Part shown: piece after piece, positions 1-8,597 of the stretch
Layout: each line of letters starts with the position of its first letter
Position numbering within the stretch: the first letter of the stretch is position 1
Source of the DNA: Ypsolopha sequella
Lineage: Eukaryota; Arthropoda; Insecta; Lepidoptera; Ypsolophidae
Assembly (NCBI GenBank): GCA_934047225.1
Contig: OW203989.1
Location: forward strand, 13,739,977-13,803,976
Length of the DNA: 64,000 nucleotides
Direction of reading: 5' to 3'
Translations under genes and position numbers: made by a program
The notes under the pieces: generated by a model
Seen by the model: the letters and a program-made list of their open reading frames with translations, nothing else
What the model was told of the DNA's origin: nothing
Database searches by the model: none

Positions 1-387
1 CGACTGACCGTTCCATCAGCATCACTTTCGTTCAATAAATCTGTACGCAGCTTTAGAGTACAGCTTCCTTGCAAATTTCAAACTACGAACTGCAAAAATC
101 TACGGTATTTTTCCACGATCGTACAGTTGAAAGAATCCTTAGCGAAGTGAAGAGAAATAAATTAGATCTCTTGACGATGCTACTCGTACAAAATGCTTTG
201 TTAGATTAAGGGCATGACTAGAGATTTTAATTTTATTGGTATCGAGTATCAAGATCGGTTATTTAATTCGTCTAGTCACTGCTTAAAATAAATAGGATAG
301 CCCTATTTAAAATAAATACATTTTATTATTTTTCATCTTGATTATTTAGATCTTTCATAAGATTATAATTATACTGTAAAGAGTAGG
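1..387. other. unannotated AT-rich sequence
   Basis: No open frame, tRNA-like box, long inverted repeat or family shared with the rest of the window was seen here. Confidence 0.5.
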
Positions 388-490
388 TAGAGTGGAGATC
401 ACATCAAGATATACACATTGGACTTTGTACCAATCTTAAGTCCTTCACTATACGGGCTAGTGTAGTACTGCAAGTGTGATCTCCACTGTA
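388..490 (-). mobile_element. short TIR MITE, family A, copy 1
   Basis: The left end reads TAGAGTGGAGATCACATC and the right end is its inverse, ATCTCCACTGTA. Two more copies lie at 46920-47029 and 61601-61715, where the end is TACAGTGGAGACCACATC. The interior (GACTTTGTACC, GGGCTA, TACTGCAAGTG) is the reverse complement of those copies, so this one is inverted relative to them. It is about 103 bp and too short to encode anything. Conserved ends plus three copies make it a non-autonomous DNA element; the autonomous parent is unknown. Confidence 0.75.
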
Positions 491-690
491 CATAAAAACA
501 CATAAGGGGTGACGCTATAAGCATCCTTTCTATGCATTTCAAGTTGTAAAGTAGGAAAAGACTGACAGTTATTACATTTCTTTCCTATGTGTGTACATGA
601 GATGACAGTGATTTAACATTGTTTTACTTCACTTTAGTGATGTGTTTTTCTAAGATTTACTACAAGATATATTTTATAGAATTAAATGAA

Positions 691-798
691 AGTGAGGCGT
701 AACGTAATCGCCCAGATGAAGGCAGTCTAAATCTGCTGAAACTGGTCGGCTTTCCCGATCATAACACGTATTGAGGTGAGCCGTTTTTATATAAATCA
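691..798 (+). repeat. family B repeat, single arm
   Basis: The stretch containing CCCAGATGAAGGCAGTCTAA and ACTGGTCGGCTTTCCCGATC is nearly identical to the right arm of the palindrome at 17343-17570. Only one arm plus part of the loop is present, so this is a half copy. A further fragment lies at 18760-18803. Confidence 0.8.
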
Positions 799-847
799 AG
801 ATATATTTTGTTATATAACGTTCTTATTTGAACTTAAGGCTGTTCCT

Positions 848-1287
848 AATAATGGGGCGTCCAAAACGTGACGTGATGCAGATTTAGCTGAATGTTGACT
901 TAGGGGGCTAGTAATATCTTAGTGACATTATTGTTCACCTTATCCCTCCCTCAGTGTCACGTGACTTTTATCATAAGACATTTAAAAGGCTAAAAAATTA
1001 ATCAATTGATGTTTTTTTCTCTTTATGTTTTCAAATAGCAGGGTTAATTTAAGCAATATAAAAATATTTAAATAATATAACATCATGGAGTCGAAATCAC
1101 CGCGTGACCAGCTGGTCATTTTTTGGCAAAAAAATTTTTTTGGAAATAAAAGAATCCAGTGTTGCCAGAAAGACATTTGTTGACACTTTTAGTATAGACT
1201 GCGCCATCTATTAAGTCGTTCGGTACTACTTTTTTTAAATTTGTCTTTGAAAACCCCTGATTAGCGTCACGTGGACGCCCCCTTATT
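848..1287. mobile_element. probable TIR element, about 440 bp
   Basis: The left end AATAATGGGGCGTCC matches the inverse of the right end GGACGCCCCCTTATT at 14 of 15 positions, and a second block (ACGTGACG left, CGTCACGT right) follows inside each end. No coding sequence spans it. No clear target duplication or second copy was found, so the element call rests on the inverted ends alone. Confidence 0.45.
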
Positions 1288-1303
1288 GCATACTTGCAAT
1301 GAA

Positions 1304-1825
1304 TTAACTGTCAGAATCTGCGAAAATTGTTGCAATATGTCTAAATATTTCTTGCAGTGAGAGTACATATCGAAACGCATGAGAGTGCCACAGCGAAACC
1401 CGAATCATCACCGAAACCGCAATGAGAGTAGGGCTTTTAGCGGAATTAAACATGGACATCGAAGCCCACAGCGGCCGCGTTGGGCGGACGATTGCACGAT
1501 TGTTTCCACCATACATCTGTGGTGAGCAAAAAGTTGTTAAGAGAAAATCATTAATTCTAAAAAGGGTTCTGTAATCAAAAAGCTTTTTAAAACGAGATTT
1601 TTGTGCTGCTTTTAGGAAAAACGTAGATATTCTCTCCTCGTCGCATACAAGCGTCAATAATTCGGTGTAGTAGGTTAACAAAAGGCAGCAGGTCCCAAAC
1701 GCAGAATTTTTCATTTCAAGCATTTCAAGAGTCTGAAAGTCTAGATTTTTTAACGTTTGTGCAACAGTTTTGTAGAGATTTTTATTTGATGTCGCCATCT
1801 TCTTTCTTTGAACGTGCATATTCAT
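1304..1825 (-). CDS. orphan ORF, 173 codons, function unknown
   Basis: This is the longest non-repetitive open frame in the first 10 kb. A start with ATGGCG context (MATSNKN) lies ten codons inside the first ATG and is the more credible start. The product has no recognised domain, no signal peptide and no clear membrane segment. The N-terminal half is mixed charged and hydrophobic (LKNLDFQTLEMLEMKNSAF, then CDEERISTFF). The C-terminal half, from about residue 105 (NNRAIVRPTRPLW), has a different composition and may be an out-of-frame extension. It abuts the TIR element at 848-1287. It could be an exon, a decayed transposon ORF or chance. Confidence 0.2.
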   Translation of the reverse strand: MNMHVQRKKMATSNKNLYKTVAQTLKNLDFQTLEMLEMKNSAFGTCCLLLTYYTELLTLVCDEERISTFFLKAAQKSRFKKLFDYRTLFRINDFLLTTFCSPQMYGGNNRAIVRPTRPLWASMSMFNSAKSPTLIAVSVMIRVSLWHSHAFRYVLSLQEIFRHIATIFADSDS

Positions 1826-2144
1826 TTTGAGAGTGCTTTTTCTGTAACATTTTTACTAATATTGTAAAAAGAAGTAAAATAAAACTAGGGCCTTTAGCAT
1901 TTGGTACGTAAAACCCTAATAGCTTTTAAGTAATTTGTAAAACAGAACTGTGACTGCAATGTGGAATTGCTTTTTTAAACCCAACTACCTACTGTTTTAG
2001 CATAAATATTCAATTATCCCAGAGCAGACGATTTACAGAGTGGAATTGCAGACCACGTTTACTGTCGACGATTTAGAAGGACGACCAATTTGAGGGTATT
2101 AACTGTTAGCCATTGTGGACCGAAGAAATAGCCGCTTTAGTACA
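1826..2144. other. no gene; one short internal repeat
   Basis: The only notable item is 2043-2108 (CGATTTAGAAG, GACCAATTT, GGTATT), which resembles 2795-2880. Otherwise it is plain AT-rich sequence. Confidence 0.4.
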
Positions 2145-2640
2145 CATATATAGAAAGAAGAAAGAAAGAAAATGAAATTTATTCGTCACAAATAAAATAC
2201 GGAAATACATAAAAATAACATAAAAAACTAAACTTACAAGAAAAAAAAATTATAATATACTACAAAATGTGACGAAAAGGGGCAGACTCAGCATCTGCTG
2301 TGAGCTATCGAGCAGCAACACAGCGCTGGTTTTCGGCCAGTCCCTGTACACGCACTAAACATAAAACTTTTTTTTTTTGCAGGCAGCTTGTACACCATCA
2401 TTAATAAATAAATGAAATCTAAAAATACAATTGAAAATTAATTTTCGAATTTACTAAATGAGACTTTGTAAATCAAAGTAAATTTTCTTTACGTGTATTT
2501 TAAAGTTTTCATCTCCTCATGCAGGTAGATCGTTCCAGATCTTGGATATGTATTTTTAAACACCGGTAATAGTTGTTTTCTAGTTATCTCAGCTTATATG
2601 AATATTTTTTTTATTCCTTATTATCCTCTGGATCTCACAA
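2145..2640 (-). pseudogene. LINE ORF2 C-terminus and 3' UTR
   Basis: On the minus strand, 2600-2440 translates to a fragment with KIWNDLPA followed after one stop by a phenylalanine/lysine-rich tail (ENFKIHVKK). That is the usual end of a CR1/Jockey-type ORF2 product ('WN.LP....F...K'). Downstream is an untranslated tail with CAGCGCTG and GCAGATGCTGAG, matching the tail of the better preserved LINE at 39713-40640, where GCATAAGCTGAG occupies the same place. A purine-rich AAAGAAAG run at 2156-2170 marks the 3' terminus. The 5' part is absent. Family placement within LINEs is inference. Confidence 0.65.
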
Positions 2641-2794
2641 ATACGATAGGTTAAATAATTTTTGATTAAGCCCTGAAAACAAACAAAAAATTAATAATAC
2701 AAAACAAGATTGTATATAAAAAATAATTTGCAAAATAACAAACGAGTAAATGTTCTAGAAAAAAAAGGGATACCAATTAATTGAAAGAAACAAT

Positions 2795-2880
2795 TTTCAG
2801 TAGTAACACAACGTTCAATGTGGCCAATTTAGAAGAGCTGCACGACCAATTTTAAGGTATTTACTGGTCGGCATTGGATT
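2795..2880 (+). repeat. short repeat shared with 2043-2108
   Basis: Both stretches contain a -AATTTAGAAG- block, a CGACCAATTT block and a GGTATT.ACTG block in the same order. They are diverged. The family is unknown. Confidence 0.3.
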
Positions 2881-3087
2881 TAGGAAGACACTAATTACTC
2901 GTTTGAGACTGCAGGCTTTGTTGCCTTGAAATAATGATCTTATTTTTTTATTTACCCTACATTTCAAAATGCTGCCTTTCTGATTTCAGAATAAATTTGT
3001 TTGGCCAAGGAAAAAACAGTTTTTTGCACAGAACTCTTTGTGACAGCTTATGCGGAATCGCTCCGCTTTTCTTCACTTGATTCTCCG

Positions 3088-3236
3088 GCACAGTTCTAGA
3101 GGCATGAGCAGAGCAACAAAGTAGTGGCAGAGAATATAAAGTATTGTAGTAGGGATCTGCCCATACAATTTTGTACGGACGGGCGGACCGAAAAAATCAC
3201 TTCGGTGCATTCAAGGTCATGCCTCCAGAACCGTGC
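3088..3236. mobile_element. short inverted-repeat element, 149 bp
   Basis: The left arm GCACAGTTCTAGAGGCATGA (3088-3107) is the inverse of the right arm ending CAGAACCGTGC at 3236, with two mismatches over 21 bp. The interior is non-coding. No other copy was seen in the window. Confidence 0.5.
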
Positions 3237-3504
3237 AGGGTTGTTTAAGTATAATTTAGCACTGATCATTCTAAACTTACTTAGTTCTTACTATGTTTTT
3301 TTATACGGTTATACTCTATACAATTCAGACGTAATTTTTATTTTTACTTCTCTGCGAATAACTTGAATAAAGTTTTAATAATAATAATGGAATATAATGT
3401 TACCATTCGGCTTTTATTTATAATATTTATATATTGATATATATATAGTGTTTTTTTAATTATTTACATTAATTAGATATATTTCGAGTCCTCTTGGAAT
3501 TAAT

Positions 3505-3546
3505 GCAACTGATGCCGAGTCCAAGAGGACTCGAAATATATCTTGC
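3505..3546 (+). ncRNA. hammerhead-like ribozyme motif, copy 1
   Basis: The order is GCAA (stem I), CTGATG, CC, GAGTCC-AAGA-GGACTC (stem II), GAAA, TATAT, C, TTGC (stem I return). It has the hammerhead core CUGAUG...GAAA. CC replaces the single conserved A between CUGAUG and stem II, and stem III is reduced to an A-U pair closing a few bases. Cleavage would be expected after C3542. The stem sequences differ from the other copies but remain paired. A competing 24-bp inverted repeat overlaps the motif. Confidence 0.55.
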
Positions 3547-4077
3547 TTACTCCCCACTAACCCACCGATCTGTTATCGTCAAAACGAAAACCTTAAAACC
3601 ATTCTCACAAAAACAAATTCAAAAGACACAAACATTCCGCTCAACACATCCCCAGCCACAGCTCCATGCCGACGGCCACGGTGCAAAACCTGTGCACTCA
3701 TCAACACATCTGCACACATTAATACACACCACACAACACACCCTTACAAAGCTCAGACAAACACATCATGCATAACAAAAAACTGTATTTACCTACCGGA
3801 ATGTCGACTCTGCCCGGCATTCTATGTAGGTGAAACGAGAACTCCGCTTCATATCCGTATCAACCAACACAGATTCACAACAAAAACACATAATAATACA
3901 CTACCCATCCCAACTCATACCCGCCTACACAGCAAACCATTCGACGACTGCTTCACCGTCCGCATTATAAAATCATTTCACCCACCACTGACTGATATTC
4001 AGCTAAGGACTTGGGAGTCGTCTTACATCTGGTCGCTTGGTGCTCATTACAGCCCTGGACTAAATAGACAACACTGA
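3541..4077 (+). pseudogene. PLE C-terminal GIY-YIG endonuclease fragment
   Basis: The frame from 3541 runs about 178 codons to a TGA at 4075. Motifs in order: YRQNENLKTIL (conserved stretch before the zinc-binding part in PLEs), CRRPRCKTC (paired-cysteine motif), then CIYLPECRLCPAFYVGETR, where CIY and YVG stand for the GIY and YIG strands. RINQH follows (R is a candidate catalytic arginine), then WESSYI (candidate catalytic glutamate). These match known PLE endonucleases, which nick target DNA for target-primed reverse transcription. There is no start codon of its own because the reverse transcriptase part is deleted. The frame is otherwise intact, suggesting a fairly recent insertion. Confidence 0.85.
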
Positions 4078-4215
4078 CTTACAGACAAACGAAACCTATT
4101 TTATTTTTTAGGGATATTAGTTTTTAGGGAAGTAGTTTTTCCTTTTTAATTTTTTGTAATTGTATTATTCTCATTGTCATCTTGTAAATATCATCTGTCA
4201 TCCTGTCATTATTAC

Positions 4216-4259
4216 TCCAACTGATGCCGGGCCCAGTGGGGCCCGAAATATATCTTGGA
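4216..4259 (+). ncRNA. hammerhead-like ribozyme motif, copy 2
   Basis: The order is TCCAA (stem I), CTGATG, CC, GGGCCC-AGTG-GGGCCC (stem II), GAAA, TATAT, C, TTGGA (stem I return). Stem I is 5 bp and stem II 6 bp, both perfect. Relative to copy 1 both stems have changed on both strands, so pairing is kept. It sits about 140 bp past the PLE stop codon. Predicted cleavage would follow C4254. Confidence 0.6.
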
Positions 4260-4361
4260 CTATATTATGTTATTCTACAATAATTGTGTTTCTTTTATGT
4301 GTATTTACCTATATAATTATATATAAAAAACGAAAAAACAAGCTGATAAAGGCAATATATA

Positions 4362-4757
4362 TATTTTCAATGCATGTGCTCGTAAAGGCCCACTTTTTAT
4401 GCATCAAAACCGAACAGAAAGTCAATTATTTTGCCCTAGGGCTTTATTATTATTATTTTTTTTAATTTGTTTGCAATGGTTGGCTAACCTGCAGCTTTTC
4501 ATGTGTACCATAGATGTTATACATTTTTTTCCACTGTTTAACGGCTCTGGATACAATCCTTTTGAGCCAATCATAATTTAAAATTCACAAGATTATATTT
4601 GTTTTCATTTCCTCACACTGCATTGAAAAACGTAGTATGATACACGGGCGTAAAAGCAATAAATTACTCGGTTACGTTTAAAACACTCGCTACGCTCGTG
4701 TTTTAAATCGTCCTCGTAATTTATTCCTTTTGGCCCTTGTAGCATAAACTACTATTT
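4362..4757 (+). repeat. dispersed repeat R1, copy 1 (about 400 bp)
   Basis: It begins TTCAATGCATGTGCTCGTAA and runs through GCATCAAAACCGAACAGAAA and TAGTATGATACACGGGCG to GTAGCATAAACTACTATT. Copies occur at 13685-13985 (inverted) and 25585-26010. The last 120 bp are an imperfect palindrome (AATAAATTAC near 4660 against GTAATTTATT near 4715). There is no coding potential. The class (MITE or LINE 3' end) is unclear. Confidence 0.8.
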
Positions 4758-5116
4758 TCATTCTATTAATGAATGTGTACAACGTGTCACAGAAAGGTGT
4801 AACCATATTTGAAGAGGTTATTCAGTCAACTTTTACTATGGAAAAAATCCTGAATATCGAAAAAAAAATTACTTGCTTTATAGGAAAATGCAATGCCGCT
4901 CAGCCGAAATGTATGGAACGTCAGATTTTTTTTTGAGATTTCAGCGTTGGCTCCATAGTAAAAGTGGTTCTATCCCAACTAACAAAACTGAGAAATACAT
5001 GAGCGATAGAGCGTAAGCCGTTAAGTATTGATGAAATACGAACTGGCTTTATATGCGGATATATTCCCGCTATACCTTCGCTATATGTCCATTTGGGCAC
5101 AAATTAAGCGGCATTC

Positions 5117-5340
5117 GTCAATACAAGAGGGTTACAATAGCGATTCATACACACCGAGGGGCTTAAAAAGCGAAACAAGAGCGATTCATACGTCATTCGG
5201 GGTCCACTAACTACCTTTAATTTCTATTTGCGATTTCGTCAATATAAGAGGGTAACAATAGCGATTTATACCCACTGAGGAGTCTAAAAAACGATACAAG
5301 AGCGAATTATACGTCTTCCTTGAATTTCTATTTGCGATTT
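5117..5340 (+). repeat. two direct repeats of about 110 bp
   Basis: Blocks CGTCAATACAAGAGGGTTAC and CGTCAATATAAGAGGGTAAC open the two units. Each continues through AGCGATT.ATAC, a GAGG.G.CTAAAAA.CGA block, CAAGAGCGA and ATTTCTATTTGCGATTT. Such repeats near a transposon end can be transposase-binding sites, but nothing here shows that directly. Confidence 0.65.
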
Positions 5341-6100
5341 GAGTCATGTTCCATCTCTTTTTTTCCTTGAAATGTTTAATTTGCGAACTCTTTCATTTTA
5401 AAACTTAACCTAAAATGGTGTAAGATACAAATAAAGTGAACGATATGCGACGCAAATAAATTGGATGTTATTTTTTCCATGGTATAGTATTATGTGTGCT
5501 GTGAGTGAAATTTCCTTACGTAGCTAATTTTACTGGTATTCTATATATAGTTTTCCACTTCGTTTTTAATACGCCTTCCTAATAATGTGAAAGAAGATTG
5601 AAAATTAGAGAAATGTGCAAAGAGGTTAGGTTAGATATTTCGTTTATTTTCTAAATTATCGGCTGCAACTGCAGCAATGTAGTACTCCTTCATACTTTTT
5701 AAAAATTCTTTCATTCTTTGTCGTCAATATCTGTAACGAAACGATAATTTCGATGAACCAATTCAACAAAATAAAAATAACAATGGCGGAATATTTCTTA
5801 GGAGTATGTAACTTCTCTGAGCATTTCATACGTCGTTAGGACGTAGAAAGTAGGTGACTAAGTTTTAGAGCGATATGATAGCGGTGTATAAAGCCAAATC
5901 ATGGCCTTGATAGCAATCGATCATAAAATTTTAGGGTACGGTAGCAAATATAATATATAATGGTTTAAAATGAAATACACTGTAAAAGCTTTTAATGTTT
6001 TTTGTTTTATAAATATAAATAATAGGTACTGATAGACATGATAATTTAAATATAAATACTGTTATCTCATCTATATAATTCGGGTCGGTGTCGGTTATAT

Positions 6101-6800
6101 TACGTATCGTATCGTACCGTACTACCGTACCGTACCATATCGTACCGTACCGTATCGTACCATACCGTACTTCTTCGTACCGTACCGTACCATGTCGTAT
6201 AGTATCGTATCATATCGTACCGTATCGTACCGTACCGTACCGAACCGTACCGTACCGTATCCGTACCGTACCGTACTTCTTCGTACCGTACCATGTCATA
6301 TCGTATTGTATCATATCGTACCGTATCGTTCCGTACCGTAACGTACCGTACTTCTTTGTACCGTACCGTATCGTATCGTATCATATCTTACCGTATCGTA
6401 CCGTACCGTACCGTACCGTACCGTACTTCTTCGTACCGTACCATGTCGTACCGAACCGTACCGTACCATACCGTATCCGTACCGTACCGTACTTCTTCGT
6501 ACCGTACCGTACCGTACCGTACCATGTCGTATCGTATCGTATCATATCGTACCGTGCCGTACCGTACCATGTCGTATCGTATCGTATCATATCGTACCGT
6601 ACCGTACCGTACCATACCGAACCGTACCGTACCGTACCGTATCTTATCGTACCGTATCGTATCGTATCGTATCGTACCGTACCAAACCGTACCGTACCGA
6701 ACCGTACCGTACCGTACTGTATCGAATCGTATCGTATCGTATCGTATCGTATCGTATCGTATCGTACCGTATCGTACCGTATCGTATCGTATCGTATCGT
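6101..6800. repeat. pentanucleotide satellite (CGTAC/CGTAT)n
   Basis: About 700 bp of near-continuous 5-bp units, mainly CGTAC and CGTAT, with CGAAC and CATAT variants. A TTCTT interruption returns at 6171, 6277, 6352, 6427 and 6493, giving a loose higher-order period near 75 bp. Because 5 is not a multiple of 3 and the unit makes no stop, long false ORFs rich in Y, R, T, V and P appear on both strands. The array lies inside the TIR element at 4973-7388. Confidence 0.95.
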
Positions 6801-6842
6801 ATCATCATCATCATCCATCATCATCATCATATTATTATTATT
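6800..6842 (+). repeat. trinucleotide tract (ATC)n then (ATT)n
   Basis: A run of ATC units with one CC interruption passes directly into ATT units at the end of the pentanucleotide array. Confidence 0.9.
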
Positions 6843-7579
6843 TTAAATTATTATAAATTATTTGAAAAGCTAATTTAACAAAAAACATGAATTTCATTGA
6901 TAAAGTGTGTACGGAACACTCAAGGCACGAGTCCTACTCGCACCTATACGGCGATGTCACGTATAATAGAAATATAAATCGCTCTTGTGTCACTGGTCTA
7001 AAATGGCAAATTCTAACTGAATTAGGAGAACATAAACTCTAATAGACTCCATTTAAGCATTATGTAACTCTACGAGAGTATTTAAACTCAACTGTACGTG
7101 CTTAATTCTTGTATCGGAGTTAGTAATATCGGATATACGGCTGCCATACATTGGCGTTATGATTACACTTTTATATTTCCTAAGCATACTATTACTGCCT
7201 ATTGGAGTTGTAAATCGCTAAAATAGCATTTACTAACTCTTTTCTGCACCTCAAAGCTTCAACAATTGCTGAGAGCATTAGCTAACGTTTTTCTATCTCT
7301 ACAAGTAAATTTCACCGCTTTTATAACCCTCTTTTGCGTCCAAGAGGATTTACAGAAGCGAATAAAGCAGCTTGTGTGTTAGTTGGGATACCATCATTGA
7401 CTGAATAAGCTCGTCAAATATGGTTACACCTTTCTGTCACACGTTGTATAATTAAAAAAAAAACTCTATATTTATCAATGTTTTAATAATAAAAGATTCG
7501 TGGTTCAGATTCATAACTAATATTAACGGCTACTCACGATATATTAGTCAGATTTCGCCCAGGAATCACCGCGCTATAG

Positions 7580-7736
7580 GTGTCGATTTAGCGTAACAAG
7601 ACTTAACTTTTGACAGGACTAACCTTATTTTATACGTCCCGTCTTTTTCTTTCTTTATCGAAAAGACAAGGACCGAACGCTTTAACTAAGTTTAGTCCTG
7701 TCAAATAAGTTAAGGTGTGCTATACCGAATCGACAC
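7580..7736. mobile_element. palindromic MITE family D, copy 1
   Basis: The ends are GTGTCGAT and ATCGACAC. Inside them lie inverted blocks (AACTTTTGACAGGACTAA against TTTAGTCCTGTCAAATAAG), and the centre holds TTTCTTTCTTTATCGAAAAG. Copies at 23503-23661 and 43950-44084 share ends and centre. Confidence 0.8.
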
Positions 7737-8062
7737 AAATGTCTGCCTCCGAAACTAGTCAGTCAATAACGTTCACAATTCATAAATATAGATATTTAAG
7801 TATTTATTCATTCTCTTTTTTTAATGATTAAATTTAATAAATCCTGATAAGTATTTTGTTTAACCGATAACAGATGCATTTCATTTTATTTTGGATCGAT
7901 TTTATGTCTCTGAAAAGCTGAATACGGTAACTATACACAAACAACTTAACCCTGAAATCGTGAGAAAAAAGTTAATTTTTCGATACAGTTTGGTCATGTA
8001 GTACGAGTATTAGTACGAGTATAGTTGTAATAAATATATATATGTTGCTACATAGAGCATTT
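7737..8062. other. no gene or repeat recognised
   Basis: AT-rich sequence without an open frame of note or a match to other parts of the window. Confidence 0.4.
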
Positions 8063-8420
8063 ATCTGGGGGCACGGCAGTGCCCCCGCAAAGTCTCGCAG
8101 AAAAAACGCGGAACGGCCGTACCATCCTTTTCTCGAAGCAACTCACGGCACTTTCAACCCCCCTGTATCTTCGTTGTGGGTGAAGCTAGAAGTCTGAAAT
8201 TTCAGGAACCAAGAGTACTTACTGATTCTGTATCTGACCCCAAATTACAACTTTGTACCTATATTCGATTACGAAATATCTCAAGTCAAAGTTCCCTTAT
8301 TTTGTCACTGACTGACTGACACATCATCAAAAGTCTAAAGGTGTTCTAGCAGGCCTACAAACTTGAAATTTTGCATGCGGTTAGTTTTAAGTGTACATTG
8401 CAACAAAAAAATATAAAAAT
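8063..8420 (+). repeat. dispersed lepidopteran-type repeat with GC hairpin
   Basis: It opens with an 8-bp perfect hairpin (GGGGGCAC-GGCA-GTGCCCCC, 8067-8087), then AAAGTCTCGCAG and GGAACGGCCGTACC, and later a TGACTGACTGAC tract at 8309-8322. The style is familiar from lepidopteran non-autonomous elements, but no second full copy is in the window, so the family call is from general knowledge and the ends are uncertain. Confidence 0.4.
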
Positions 8421-8597
8421 GTTATTTGCGGTTGGTAATTTAATATTTCCATACAAAGTCTATACAAAATGTATGTTTCCAGCTGCATCTATAAATTTGT
8501 ATGACACTAGATGACGTTGGTGGTATGCTGCTTTGCATTAAAGACGCCTAAAACGAAAAATTCTACGTTAAAGTTAAAGTGCGAAAACTAAAAAATA

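Larger units (their letters stand above)
3475..4260 (+). mobile_element. truncated Penelope-like element (PLE)
   Basis: The unit consists of a hammerhead-like motif (3505-3546), the C-terminal endonuclease part of a PLE ORF (3541-4077), a 3' UTR and a second hammerhead-like motif (4216-4259). Known full PLEs have a telomerase-like reverse transcriptase before the GIY-YIG endonuclease; the RT is missing here, so the copy is 5'-truncated. A perfect 24-bp inverted repeat (3475-3498 with 3520-3543) surrounds the first motif, as if part of an inverted copy were fused to it. Related tails without coding sequence lie at 12594-12796 and 45020-45269. Confidence 0.75.
4973..7388. mobile_element. 2.4-kb non-autonomous TIR element with TA duplication
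   Basis: The ends are the perfect inverted repeats TCCCAACTAACA (4973-4984) and TGTTAGTTGGGA (7377-7388), flanked on both sides by TA, inside a MITE whose uninterrupted sequence is known from two other loci. Subterminal AAGAGGGTTA motifs also recur in inverse orientation near both ends (about 5125 and 7335). It holds a 113-bp direct repeat, a pentanucleotide satellite and no transposase. TA duplication fits the Tc1/mariner superfamily, but the TIR alone does not prove it. Confidence 0.85.
4778..7448. mobile_element. MITE family C, copy 1, split by insertion
   Basis: The left part (4778-4972) starts TACAACGTGTCACAGAAAGG and contains the TTATTCAGTCAA block. The right part (7389-7448) is the inverse end (ATGGTTACACCTTTCTGT, then ACGTTGTA). 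Intact copies at 27741-28007 and 60440-60698 show that the two halves belong together. They are separated by the TA-flanked element at 4973-7388. Confidence 0.85.

Noticed and set aside
6101..6800. Possible CRISPR-like array
   Set aside because: Units are 5 bp with no spacers, in a eukaryotic genome; this is simple satellite DNA.
6088..6856. Overlapping long ORFs on both strands (up to 252 codons, Y/R/T/V/P repeats)
   Set aside because: They are a by-product of a 5-bp satellite lacking stop codons; all frames look alike.
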